A stretch of DNA of 64,000 nt. It comes from Paraburkholderia sp. BL25I1N1 (GTDB lineage: Bacteria > Pseudomonadota > Gammaproteobacteria > Burkholderiales > Burkholderiaceae). Each line of letters begins with the position of its first letter. Position 1 is the stretch's first letter. This document shows, one piece after another, positions 16,869 through 25,907 of this stretch. The notes below the pieces were generated by a model. It had not been told where the DNA came from and did no database searches. It saw only the letters and a program-made list of their open reading frames with translations. Made by a program: the position numbers and the translations under genes. The stretch lies in the NCBI RefSeq assembly GCF_003002025.1, contig NZ_PVZB01000012.1, positions 1-64,000 on the forward strand, read 5' to 3'.

Positions 16869-17687
16869 ATGCGATTTCGCCAATTCCTAAGCCTCGTTGC
16901 GATAGTCGTCCCGCTATCGCTCGCAGCCGCTGTCCCCGCGTTTGCCGACGACGTCGGCACCTTGACTCCCGGCAAACTGGTTGCCGGCGTGGATGCGAAC
17001 AACAAGCCGTATTCTTACGTCGACAACGGCACGATGACCGGTTTCGACGTCGAACTGCTGCGCGCGATTGCCGGCAAACTCGGCCTGAGCGCCGATTTCC
17101 GCGCGCAAGACTTTAGCGGCCTGCTGCCGAGCGTGGTGAATCAGCAGATCGATCTGGCCGCCGGGTCGATCTCGATCACCAAGGATCGCCTGAAGATGGT
17201 CGATTTCTCCGAGGGCTACCTGACCGGACTGCTCAGCGTCGCGACGTTGTCCGACAGCCCGATTTCGAGCGATCTGGCGTCGGTGAAGGGCAAGCGGATC
17301 GGCGTCATACAGGGCACCATCGAAGACACGTACTCGGACAGCTACCTGCCCGGCGCGCAGATCGTGCGCTTTCCGAATCTGAACGCGGGGTTCCTGTCGC
17401 TACGCTCGAAGTACATCGACGGCTACTTCGTCGACAAGACGCTGGTGGCGGGGCTGCAGAGCAAGTACCCACAAGTGAACATCGCCGACAAGCTGGATAT
17501 CTCCGCAGTGAATCTGCCGGCCGGTTTTCCGGTCCGCAAAGGCAACGCGAAGCTCGAAGCCGCGTTGAACAAGACGCTCAACGAACTGGTCGCGGACGGC
17601 ACGTGGCTCAAGCTCTACCAGCAATTCCACCCGGGCTATCCGAAGCCGACCAGTCTGCCGCCGTATGCTATGAAAAGCGGCAGCTAA
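16869..17687 (+). CDS. Amino-acid ABC transporter periplasmic binding protein
   Basis: This 272-residue protein has a signal peptide (residues 1 to 26, ending VPAFA) and a family-3 solute-binding fold. The fold is seen in LVAGVDANNKPYSYVDNGTMTGFDVELLRAIAGKLG and KGKRIGVIQGTIEDTY. It would capture an amino acid or opine-like ligand in the periplasm. The ATG at 16869 is chosen because the longer frame overlaps the ATPase and lacks a signal. Confidence 0.9.
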   Translation: MRFRQFLSLVAIVVPLSLAAAVPAFADDVGTLTPGKLVAGVDANNKPYSYVDNGTMTGFDVELLRAIAGKLGLSADFRAQDFSGLLPSVVNQQIDLAAGSISITKDRLKMVDFSEGYLTGLLSVATLSDSPISSDLASVKGKRIGVIQGTIEDTYSDSYLPGAQIVRFPNLNAGFLSLRSKYIDGYFVDKTLVAGLQSKYPQVNIADKLDISAVNLPAGFPVRKGNAKLEAALNKTLNELVADGTWLKLYQQFHPGYPKPTSLPPYAMKSGS

Positions 17688-17767
17688 GCTGAGCTGACGA
17701 TTCAACCGGACGATTAGTGGACGAGACGGCAACGCGCTTGCCGCCGACGCACAGACTGGAGCGCGTC

Positions 17768-18556
17768 ATGAATGCATTCCTGCAGAACTTTCTCGACTGG
17801 CCCTTGCTGATCGGCTCGCTGCCGTCGCTGCTCTGTACCGGTCTCGTCAATACGCTGGTGCTGTCGGTGTTTTCGACGTTGCTCGGCATTGTCGCGGGCA
17901 TGGTTCTCGCGTTGATGGCGGTATCGCACACGCGTTGGCTGATGCTGCCCGCGCAGGTATTCATCGACGTGTTCCGCGGTCTGCCCGCGGCATTGGTCAT
18001 TCTGCTGGTGGGCCAGGGTCTGGCGCCGGTGGGCCTGGCGATTTTCGGGCCCAATCCTTATCCGCTCGCCATCGTCGCGCTGGGCCTGATTTCGTCGGCC
18101 TATATCGCGGAGATTTTCCGTTCGGGCATTCAAAGCGTCGGGCGCGGCCAGCTCTCCGCCTGTCAGGCGTTGGGCATGACGTACTGGAGCAGCATGCGTC
18201 ACGTGATCGTGCCGCAGGGCATCCGGCGCGTTCTGCCGGCGCTCGCCAACCAGTTCATTTCCATCGTGAAGGATTCGAGTCTCGTCTACTTTCTCGGTTT
18301 GCTGACATCGCAGCGCGATCTGTTCACCATCGGGCAGAACACGTCGGTGAATGTCGCCAATCTATCGCCGCTAGTGGCCGCTGGCGCGGTCTATCTGTTG
18401 ATTACCGTGCCGTTGACGCACGCGATCAATCACATCGACCGCTGGACCAATCGCTTCGCGAATCCCCGTCAAGGCAGCACGCGCCGCAAACAGCGAAAGG
18501 CGCAGGCCGCCGAAACCGAAACACCTAATGCCAGCATCGCCAAACAACCTCAATAA
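17768..18556 (+). CDS. Amino-acid ABC transporter permease
   Basis: This 262-residue inner-membrane protein has about five hydrophobic segments and the HisMQ-type EAA loop (GRGQLSACQALGMTYWSSMRHVIVPQGIRRVLPALANQF). It is the only permease gene in the operon, so it probably works as a homodimer. A basic tail (RRKQRKAQ) follows the last helix. ATG 17768 has GGAG upstream; a GTG at 17717 is less likely. Confidence 0.88.
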   Translation: MNAFLQNFLDWPLLIGSLPSLLCTGLVNTLVLSVFSTLLGIVAGMVLALMAVSHTRWLMLPAQVFIDVFRGLPAALVILLVGQGLAPVGLAIFGPNPYPLAIVALGLISSAYIAEIFRSGIQSVGRGQLSACQALGMTYWSSMRHVIVPQGIRRVLPALANQFISIVKDSSLVYFLGLLTSQRDLFTIGQNTSVNVANLSPLVAAGAVYLLITVPLTHAINHIDRWTNRFANPRQGSTRRKQRKAQAAETETPNASIAKQPQ

Positions 18557-18583
18557 CCGCTATCGGCAGGGCAGCAAAATAAT

Positions 18584-19921
18584 ATGGGACCACAAGTCGA
18601 CGTCGTCGCCGACGACACGAACGTACCCGCGGAAGTGGATGTCGTCGTGATCGGCGGCGGGATTATCGGCGTGAGCACCGCGCTGTCTCTCAGCAATAAG
18701 GGCTTGCGCGTGGCGCTCTGCGAGAAAGGCCATATCGCGGGCGAGCAGTCCAGCCGCAACTGGGGATGGGTGCGCGTGACGCACCGCGACATGCGCGAGT
18801 TCGAACTGAGCATTGAAAGCCTGAAACTGTGGCGCAAGATCGACGAAACGCTCGGCATCGAAACCGGCTTCAACCAGTGCGGCATCCTTTATATGACCGA
18901 GGACGACAAGGTCATGGAAGGTCATCGTACGTGGCTGGACGACGCTCGGGGCATAGCGGGCAACGCGTTCGACACGCGGCTGGTGGACTCGAAAGAGGTT
19001 GCCGCGTTGTTGCCGGGTGCGGCAAGAGCATTCAAGGGCGGTTTATATACGCCCGGCGACGGCCGTGCCGAGCCGCAAAAGGCCGCGCCTGCCATCGCCA
19101 ATGCGTTGCGCAAACGCGGCGTCAGGATTCTCACGCCCTGTGCCGCGCGCGGCATCGAAACCAGCGGCGGACGGGTCAGCGCGGTCGTCACCGAGCACGG
19201 CACGATTCGTTGTCAGAGCGTGGTGGTGGCAGGCGGCGCGTGGTCGCGGCTGTTCTGCGGCAATCTCGACGTGGATCTGCCGCAACTGCTCGTGCGTGCG
19301 TCGGTGCTGCGTACGGAACCGATTGCGGGCGGCCCCACGTGCAGCGCCAGCAACAAGCATTTCGCGTTTCGCAAGCGCGCGGACGGCGGCTATACGGTGG
19401 CACACGGCTTTCGCACCTATAGCGATCTGACGCCCGACAGTTTCCGCCTGTTTTTCCAATACATCGAGGCGTTGAAGAGCCAGTTGGGTTCGCTGCGGAT
19501 CGGCATCGGCGCGCGCTTTTTTGACGAATTGCGTCGTCCGCGTCATTGGGCGCTCGATCGGCCCACTGTTTTCGAACAGACACGCACGCTAGATCCCGAG
19601 CCGATCGCCGCTTATGTGGACGGCGGCCTGCATGAGTTCGTCAAGGTGTTTCCGCACCTTGCCGGCGCGCGTATTGCGCAGCGTTGGGCCGGCTATATGG
19701 ATGTCACACCGGATGCCATTCCCGTGATCTCCGGCGTGGACGCCGTGCCGGGGCTCTTTATCGGCACTGGCTTTTCGGGCCACGGTTTCGGCATCGGCCC
19801 GGCGGCGGGCCAACTGATGGCGGACCTCGTCACCAACGACACGCCGCTCGTGAATCCTCACGCATTTCGTCTGAACCGCTTCAGCGACGGCACGAAAATC
19901 GTGATCGACGCGGGCTTCTAG
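18584..19921 (+). CDS. FAD-dependent D-amino-acid dehydrogenase/opine oxidase-like protein
   Basis: This 445-residue DAO-family protein has VVVIGGGIIGVSTALSLS near residue 22, QSSRNWGWVRVTHRD in the FAD-covering loop, and the C-terminal GTGFSGHGFGIGPAAGQLMADLV. It resembles the B-subunit-type oxidases of opine oxidase and D-amino-acid dehydrogenases. With the PuuB-like enzyme at 14727, it gives the operon two different FAD amine oxidases. The substrate is unknown. Confidence 0.85.
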   Translation: MGPQVDVVADDTNVPAEVDVVVIGGGIIGVSTALSLSNKGLRVALCEKGHIAGEQSSRNWGWVRVTHRDMREFELSIESLKLWRKIDETLGIETGFNQCGILYMTEDDKVMEGHRTWLDDARGIAGNAFDTRLVDSKEVAALLPGAARAFKGGLYTPGDGRAEPQKAAPAIANALRKRGVRILTPCAARGIETSGGRVSAVVTEHGTIRCQSVVVAGGAWSRLFCGNLDVDLPQLLVRASVLRTEPIAGGPTCSASNKHFAFRKRADGGYTVAHGFRTYSDLTPDSFRLFFQYIEALKSQLGSLRIGIGARFFDELRRPRHWALDRPTVFEQTRTLDPEPIAAYVDGGLHEFVKVFPHLAGARIAQRWAGYMDVTPDAIPVISGVDAVPGLFIGTGFSGHGFGIGPAAGQLMADLVTNDTPLVNPHAFRLNRFSDGTKIVIDAGF

Positions 19922-19930
19922 GGAGCAGCC

Positions 19931-20623
19931 ATGCAAACCGTGCAAAAGGTAGCGATGATTTCCGGCGCGAGTCGCGGCATCGGCCTCGAGATCGCGAAAG
20001 AACTGGCGCGGCGCGGCTATCGTTTGTCGCTGGGCGCACGCGATCCGGCCTCGCTCGCGAACCGTTTCGACGCGTTCGTCTGCGCTTACGAAGCGCGTGA
20101 TCCGCAGGCGGGGCGCCGCTGGGTGGCGGCGACCGTCGAAGCGTTCGGCCGCATCGACGTGCTGGTCAGCAATGCGGGCATTTGCAAACCCGTCGGTCTC
20201 GAAGACGGCACCGACGAGATGCTTGAAGAAACGCTGGATATCAACGTGAAGGCGCCGTACCGTCTGATTCAGGCGGCGTTGCCGCATTTACGTCGCGCCG
20301 GCGCGGCTCGCGTGGTGCAGATCGCGTCGTTGTCGGGCAAGCGTGTGAAGAACCTCAACGCTGGTTATCAAATGTCGAAGCATGCGGTGATCGCGCTCAA
20401 CCACGCGGTCAGGCGCGCGGGCTGGGACGACGGCATTCGTGCGACCGCGATCTGCCCGGGTTTCGTGAACACGGAAATGGCGGCGGGGATCGCCGACCTG
20501 GCGCCCGAAGCCATGACACAACCGGAAGATTTGGCACGCATTGTCGCTAATACGATTGAACTGCCGAACTCGGCGAGCGTCGCGGAAATCCTCGTCAATT
20601 GCCGGCATGAGGATCTTTTTTAG
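19931..20623 (+). CDS. SDR-family oxidoreductase of the FAD/ABC operon
   Basis: This 230-residue short-chain dehydrogenase has SGASRGIGLEIA, NAGICKP, QIASLSGK, a YQMSK Tyr-Lys pair, and a short C-terminus. It is somewhat shorter than usual in the region after strand beta-2. It starts 9 bases after the preceding stop and is the last gene of the operon. It may handle the keto acid, aldehyde or alcohol released by amine oxidation. Confidence 0.85.
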   Translation: MQTVQKVAMISGASRGIGLEIAKELARRGYRLSLGARDPASLANRFDAFVCAYEARDPQAGRRWVAATVEAFGRIDVLVSNAGICKPVGLEDGTDEMLEETLDINVKAPYRLIQAALPHLRRAGAARVVQIASLSGKRVKNLNAGYQMSKHAVIALNHAVRRAGWDDGIRATAICPGFVNTEMAAGIADLAPEAMTQPEDLARIVANTIELPNSASVAEILVNCRHEDLF

Positions 20624-20762
20624 GCGAGCGGGTCAGGCGTCGGTTTAAAGCAGATCTTGAGCGTGCCATCGCGGCAATGTGCGTTGAAATGCTGCTTGAC
20701 GGAGAGTTAAGCAGAACTTGCGCTGTGAGGCGGCGCTGCCCGCGGCGGCTACGTCAATCGCG

Positions 20763-20951
20763 TCAGCGTCGCTCACGCCTACCGCCAATCCACGGCGGAT
20801 CCGCAAATACCTCCGCCATCCAGTCGATGAACGCGCGCACTTTCGCCGGCGTGTACTGCGCCGATGCGCGAATCACATGCATCGTTTCATTGCCGGCAAC
20901 CCAATTTCCGAGGTCAGCGAGAAGCGGGCGGTCGTCGTCGAGTCGAATCAT
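20763..20951 (-). pseudogene. C-terminal remnant of a LysR regulator
   Basis: The frame encodes about 62 residues including a typical LysR ending (SAQYTPAKVRAFIDWMAEVFADPPW). The DNA-binding domain and most of the effector domain are absent; no matching sequence precedes it. It lies in the 388-base gap between the SDR stop and the MFS gene. Nothing else is seen in that gap. Confidence 0.7.
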
Positions 20952-21011
20952 GCTTAAAAGGCGGGTGCATCGCCCCTGTGAGCATGCAAGTCAATTCGCA
21001 GGATGCCGGAT

Positions 21012-22301
21012 TTAGCGCAACCGCAACACGGTTTTGCATTTCCACAATGCCGCTAGACTCACTACGCCGAGAAATGCCAGATAAAAGGCAGGTGAAAGCT
21101 TGTTGCCGGTGAGTTGAATTAGAGAATCAACGATTAATGGCGCGAACCCGCCGAAGACCGTTACACCGATGTTGTAGCTGACTGCCATACCGGTCGCGCG
21201 TGTTTCTTTAGGAAAGGCGTCAGACATCAATGCGGGCAGAGCACCAAAATATACGCCTTTCAGCAAACCGACCCACGCCATCATTGCCATTAACGCGCCC
21301 AAGGTCGGATGACGGATCAATGCGTCAAACACCGGGTAAATTGACAGCGTGAAGATTACGCCAGAGGCCGCCATCAAGCGGATTCGGCCCACCCGATCGG
21401 AGAGAACGCCAACAAATGGCGGTACGAGCATCAGAATTGCACCTGTCAAGACAGTCGCTGTGAATCCGAACGACGATGGCATGTGGAGTTGCTTGACCGC
21501 ATAGGTCGGGATATAAAGAATTACGTAGCTCGTGCCGGTCGAGGCGGCCAACACGCCGATCGAGAGCAGCATACGCAGCTTCTGATGCGCTAGAACGGTC
21601 CTGACAGGCGTATGGGAAACAGGCGATTTGTCCAGGCTATGCTCGTCCTTCAACTGCCTGCGAAGGTATAGTCCGACTGGACCGATCAGAATTCCAAAGA
21701 AAAACGGAACACGCCAGCCCCATGATTCCATGGAGGCCGTGTCCAGGGTGCTGGTCAGCACCGCGCCGAACCCCGCAGCCAGTAGGTAGCTTAGCCCTTG
21801 ACTCGCGAACTGGAAGCTCGCCATAAAGCCGCTTCGGTGCGGCGCCTGCTCGACCAGAAACGCGGTTGTACTTCCAAACTCGCCTCCCGCGGAAAAGCCC
21901 TGCAGCAGACGGGCAGCAAGCACAGCGATAGGTGCGGCCACGCCAATTGCTGCGTATCCTGGCATGACGGCGATGGTCAGTGTGCCGATCATCATCATCG
22001 TGATCGATACCAGCATCGACGCTTTTCGACCGTGCCGGTCGGCGTAGGAACCAAGTGCCAGCGCGCCAATGGGTCGAACAAGATAAGAAATGCCGAAAGT
22101 ACCAAGCGTAACCAGCAGCGATAGTGACGAACTGGATGCCGGAAAAAACGTCTTTGCAATTGTCGTCGCAAAGAATCCATAAATCAGGATATCAAACCAT
22201 TCCAAAGCGTTTCCGATAGTTGCAGCAAATATGGTTAGGTAAAACCTGGTTTTCGTCGGCTGAGAAAGAAAGCTGGTGCTCACGCTTGCGGGTGTATCCA
22301 T
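21012..22301 (-). CDS. MFS transporter, metabolite:H+ symporter family
   Basis: This 429-residue membrane protein has the MHS signature GNALEWFDILIYGFFATTIAKTFFP, loop GSYADRHGRK, and GEFGSTTAFLVEQAPHRSGFMAS. It should import an organic acid or peptide-like solute by proton symport. The start at 22301 has GGAG 6 bases upstream. The M20 peptidase gene lies upstream on the same strand, which suggests uptake and hydrolysis of one compound. Confidence 0.88.
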   Translation of the reverse strand: MDTPASVSTSFLSQPTKTRFYLTIFAATIGNALEWFDILIYGFFATTIAKTFFPASSSSLSLLVTLGTFGISYLVRPIGALALGSYADRHGRKASMLVSITMMMIGTLTIAVMPGYAAIGVAAPIAVLAARLLQGFSAGGEFGSTTAFLVEQAPHRSGFMASFQFASQGLSYLLAAGFGAVLTSTLDTASMESWGWRVPFFFGILIGPVGLYLRRQLKDEHSLDKSPVSHTPVRTVLAHQKLRMLLSIGVLAASTGTSYVILYIPTYAVKQLHMPSSFGFTATVLTGAILMLVPPFVGVLSDRVGRIRLMAASGVIFTLSIYPVFDALIRHPTLGALMAMMAWVGLLKGVYFGALPALMSDAFPKETRATGMAVSYNIGVTVFGGFAPLIVDSLIQLTGNKLSPAFYLAFLGVVSLAALWKCKTVLRLR

Positions 22302-22376
22302 GACATGCTCCATATAGAGAAATCGATTTGCCCGTTCGACGGCGCGAGCTCAGACCAGTCCATCGATCGTTTACTG

Positions 22377-23777
22377 TCATAACCTCCGGGCAAGAATGTC
22401 GGCACCGTCTTCGCCGAGGTCCCAAAACAAACCAGCCATCATTTGCAGTGCTTCTCGGGCAACGCTGCCGAGCAAGTGTTCATTGGGGGCGTGCTGGCAG
22501 CAAGCGCCATACGAATGGGGAATCCAGAGCGTTGGTAAGCCGAGAACATCGGCAAACGCGCTGTTGGGTATTGAGCCGCCGAGGTTAGGTAACAGGTCCA
22601 CCTTCTTGCCGGTCGTTGCCTGAATCGAGTCGATCGCCCAGTTGACCCACGCGTCATCCGGAGATAGACGCGTAGCGGCCATGCGATCGCCGACTTCGAC
22701 CGACACGCAGTTGAAGCCGTGGTCGTCCAGGTGGCGACGTACGATCGCCTCGACGTCGTCGCACTGCGTGCCGACCACATATCGAAGCTGGCAATGGGCG
22801 CGTGCCGTGGGCGGAATGGCTCCCACGGGATTGGTTGGATTGCCAGTCGTGAAAGCCAGCACTTCAAGCGTATTCCAACCATAAACTCGTTCGGACGGGC
22901 TCAGTGTGATTTCTCCCCAGTCCGTATCGACGACGGGATCACCCGGGCCGCCGCCCACGGCTATGTCGCGCAACGAAGTGCGCACCGCCTCCGGTATACA
23001 CTGCGGACGCAACGCATCGACCAGTATCCTGCCGCGTGCATCCACCAATGCGGACAGCGCGTTAGCGAGCACGGTTCCCGGATTGCGCAGCAAACCGCCC
23101 CAGTTGCCTGAGTGATGCGCACCATCGCGCAGTTGCAGCGAGAGCGTGAAGTTAACAAGGCCGCGCGAGCCTAGAAAAATGCACGGCCGGTCCGCCTGGG
23201 CCCTGGGGCCATCCGACGCGATGAGTAGATCAGACGCGAGCGCGTCACGGTAGCGCTCGCAAAACTGGTCCAGCCCCGGCGAGCCGGTTTCCTCACCGGT
23301 CTCCATCAGCAGCTTGACGTTGAAGCCGAGTCTCCCGCCACGTGCCTGCAAAACCGTCTCAAGCGCGGCCAGGTTGATCGAATGCTGTCCTTTGTTGTCC
23401 GCAGTGCCGCGGCCGTACCAACGATCGCCTTTCACTGTCACGCACCACGGCGAAAGTCCTGGCTCCCATTGATCATCCTGGCCTCTGACTACGTCCGCGT
23501 GTCCGTAGAGCAAGACTGTAGGCAGCGACGGATCCTCGATACGGCTGCCAAGTAACATTGGACCGCCGCCTTCGACGGGATTGGCGAGCACCACGCCGCT
23601 GAATCCGAGCGGTTCGATACGCGGCAGTATCTCATCGCGCAAATATTCATGGAGAACAGGCATTCCCGAGGCGCATTGACTTTCGGTGCGCATGCGAACC
23701 CGGCGATCCAGATCTGCGAGAAATCTTCCGGAATCGAAGCAGGAGGCGGCGTTGCCGATGCATTTACTGCGTGTCAT
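22377..23777 (-). CDS. M20-family metallopeptidase/amidohydrolase
   Basis: This 466-residue zinc-dependent hydrolase has the metal ligands in LLYGHADVV, WYGRGTADNKGQ and LLMETGEETGSPG, and a late histidine in WIPHSYGACCQHAPNEH. An inserted dimerisation domain begins around residue 190. Such enzymes cleave dipeptides, N-acyl or carbamoyl amino acids. The start at 23777 has GGAGGT upstream. It is divergent from a LysR gene and followed by an MFS transporter. Confidence 0.88.
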   Translation of the reverse strand: MTRSKCIGNAASCFDSGRFLADLDRRVRMRTESQCASGMPVLHEYLRDEILPRIEPLGFSGVVLANPVEGGGPMLLGSRIEDPSLPTVLLYGHADVVRGQDDQWEPGLSPWCVTVKGDRWYGRGTADNKGQHSINLAALETVLQARGGRLGFNVKLLMETGEETGSPGLDQFCERYRDALASDLLIASDGPRAQADRPCIFLGSRGLVNFTLSLQLRDGAHHSGNWGGLLRNPGTVLANALSALVDARGRILVDALRPQCIPEAVRTSLRDIAVGGGPGDPVVDTDWGEITLSPSERVYGWNTLEVLAFTTGNPTNPVGAIPPTARAHCQLRYVVGTQCDDVEAIVRRHLDDHGFNCVSVEVGDRMAATRLSPDDAWVNWAIDSIQATTGKKVDLLPNLGGSIPNSAFADVLGLPTLWIPHSYGACCQHAPNEHLLGSVAREALQMMAGLFWDLGEDGADILARRL

Positions 23778-23904
23778 GATGGACCTCCGTTTCTCGACTC
23801 TAGACTTCCGATTGACCAGAGCAGCGTACGAAGACAAAACTTGCATCGCAATTGACTTATTTGCAGGGTCCCGTTTCTTAATTTTCAAATGCGCCACCAC
23901 GATC

Positions 23905-24819
23905 ATGCTCAGTACACCGATGCGCTACTTTCTATCCGTCGCCAACACGCGTTCGCTTGCGGAAGCATCCGAGCAGATGCATGTCACCATTTCCGCTCTC
24001 AGCCGTCAGATCGCAAGGCTCGAGGAGGAGGTCGGGAGCAAGCTGTTCGACCGGCAGCCGCGCGGAATGGTGCTTAATCCGGCGGGGCGGTTGCTTGCAA
24101 ACTACGTGCGCCGAACTTTGCTGGAAGAGAAGCAGGTGCTGGACGAAATCCATGCGCTTTATACGTTCGATCGAAGCGTAATCAAGATCGCCGTGTCTGA
24201 AGCATTCGCACGCGACGTGGTGCCGCGGACTATCGCGTCGTTTTCCGAGCAGTCTCCCGGAACGCGTTTCGAGGTCTCGGTGGTCGCACCGAAAGAAGTG
24301 ACCATGCTTGTCGGCAGTGGGAAAGTGGATCTCGGACTCACTTTCAGCGTTAGCAGGGACGAGGATATCGTCGTCCTGCATTCCAGACAGGCGCCTATCT
24401 ACGCGCTCATGCCGCGCTCTCATGCCCTCGCTGACATGGCGCGGGTTTCCCTTGCCGACCTTCATTCATTTCCGATTGCACTGCCGGACCAGGACACCAC
24501 GATCCGGCAGATTTTCGAAATGACATCGATTCTGGAAGGGTTGAGATTCGATCCGATATTGACCTGCAACAATACCGGCATGCTGTACGTATTTACCCAA
24601 CTGGCTGGCGCCATTTCGCTAACGAGCCTCCTGACCGTTAAAGCTCGCCTTGAAATGGACGGACTGATCGCGATTCCAGTCGATCATCCGGCCATGCAAC
24701 TGCGCAGTGTCCAGTTGCAATCGCTACGCGGAAGATTCCTGTCGGGCGCGCTCGAAACATTCAGTACGATGCTCGTCGAGGAGCTTGAAAACGCTTCGGG
24801 CGGAGCAGTCAGCGCTTAG
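23905..24819 (+). CDS. LysR-family transcriptional regulator
   Basis: This protein of about 304 residues has an N-terminal helix-turn-helix (MRYFLSVANTRSLAEASEQMHVTISALSRQIARLEE) and a LysR effector domain. ATG 23905 is chosen because homology begins there; the frame is open further upstream. It lies 127 bases from the divergent M20 peptidase gene, which together with the MFS gene is the likely target. Confidence 0.88.
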   Translation: MLSTPMRYFLSVANTRSLAEASEQMHVTISALSRQIARLEEEVGSKLFDRQPRGMVLNPAGRLLANYVRRTLLEEKQVLDEIHALYTFDRSVIKIAVSEAFARDVVPRTIASFSEQSPGTRFEVSVVAPKEVTMLVGSGKVDLGLTFSVSRDEDIVVLHSRQAPIYALMPRSHALADMARVSLADLHSFPIALPDQDTTIRQIFEMTSILEGLRFDPILTCNNTGMLYVFTQLAGAISLTSLLTVKARLEMDGLIAIPVDHPAMQLRSVQLQSLRGRFLSGALETFSTMLVEELENASGGAVSA

Positions 24820-24851
24820 CAACGAACCTGCTGTTGATACGTCCGATGTGG

Positions 24852-25325
24852 TTAATAACCGGTCGCTACATTGCACTTTACGACTTCGCGGAGAACAGCA
24901 AAGACTCGTTCGATTCCGAACCGAATAGCCGACGCCTCGTCCGTATCTATTCGATAACGCGTGTGCAAGACAGGCTGCCCGTAAATACCGCCGAGCCAAT
25001 CCAGCTCTTCCGGCGCACTGGACCATAGCAACAGTTTTACTGCTCGGGATAACGGTCGCATCGATTTGGCGGCGTCCCCTGTCACCGTGGCCACGGCGGA
25101 TGTCTGGTGCTCGCTGTATTTACTCCATTCTCGATGCAGATGTGCAGGCTCGGGAATTCGCAGCAGCGAGACTTGAGGCACTGCGGAGAAACGCTTCGCC
25201 AGCGCCTGAGCAGCCGGAGTCGGAATGCTCTGGTCAACGACGATGCACAGTTGCGTAAATTCCGATGCCGGTAGTATCCAATCCCAATTCACGCTCGACA
25301 TATCATGCGAATCGAGGCTACCCAT
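24852..25325 (-). CDS. Hypothetical protein
   Basis: This 157-residue protein is not recognised. It has no signal peptide or membrane segment, and is rich in Ala, Ser and Glu with a Trp-rich part (LLLWSSAPEELDWLGGIYG). GGAGG lies 5 bases before the ATG, which supports a real gene. It converges on the LysR gene 32 bases away. It might be a small regulatory or sensory domain, but no motif shows this. Confidence 0.5.
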   Translation of the reverse strand: MGSLDSHDMSSVNWDWILPASEFTQLCIVVDQSIPTPAAQALAKRFSAVPQVSLLRIPEPAHLHREWSKYSEHQTSAVATVTGDAAKSMRPLSRAVKLLLWSSAPEELDWLGGIYGQPVLHTRYRIDTDEASAIRFGIERVFAVLREVVKCNVATGY

Positions 25326-25907
25326 TGCACCCTCCGGAAAGGCTAAGCTATTTTTAAAACGCCTCGCAAGCTAAAGGCGATTAACAATGGGCCGATCAGT
25401 AGACTTGCGTTCATCGCCGCGTAGCGTTCCCCACACTTTGCGAACACTGGACTTCGCCCGCAAGGTGCGCATTCAGCCGTATTAGGGATGAATTGATGGA
25501 GGGCCGAAAGCAAGTAGGTAGCGAGGGAAGCATCTGAGACTCATGGTTCGAATTCTCGACATGTCGATGACTTTCGCTCGCAGCTTAAAAGGGAAGATAG
25601 TTGCTGTACGGCGCATCTCTGAACCAAATTGTAAAGAACTTTTCGAGAAATCTCATTGCGAAGAAAATACTAGAAATTTACTTTAGGACATATCGCCGAG
25701 CCCGCAATGTACGAAAATTTTGTGTAAATGAATATTCGCACAATAAAAAGATGCACAGATCGACCGAACCGACGCCGCCCGTGTACCTGACCAACGGTGT
25801 CGATCGAGAGACTCTCCGCCAGCCCCGGAAGGATGGGGCGATCCCGAATGTATCGCTCGCCGTTCAGGCGAAATCACAGTGCGCTCGAAACGGTCATCGC
25901 ATTTCGC
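25326..25907. other. Non-coding, AT-rich stretch
   Basis: No supported gene is seen. About 25590 to 25760 is much more AT-rich than its surroundings and contains only short frames without ribosome binding sites. This composition suggests acquired or decayed DNA, or a regulatory region. No inverted repeats of transposon type were recognised. Confidence 0.4.
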
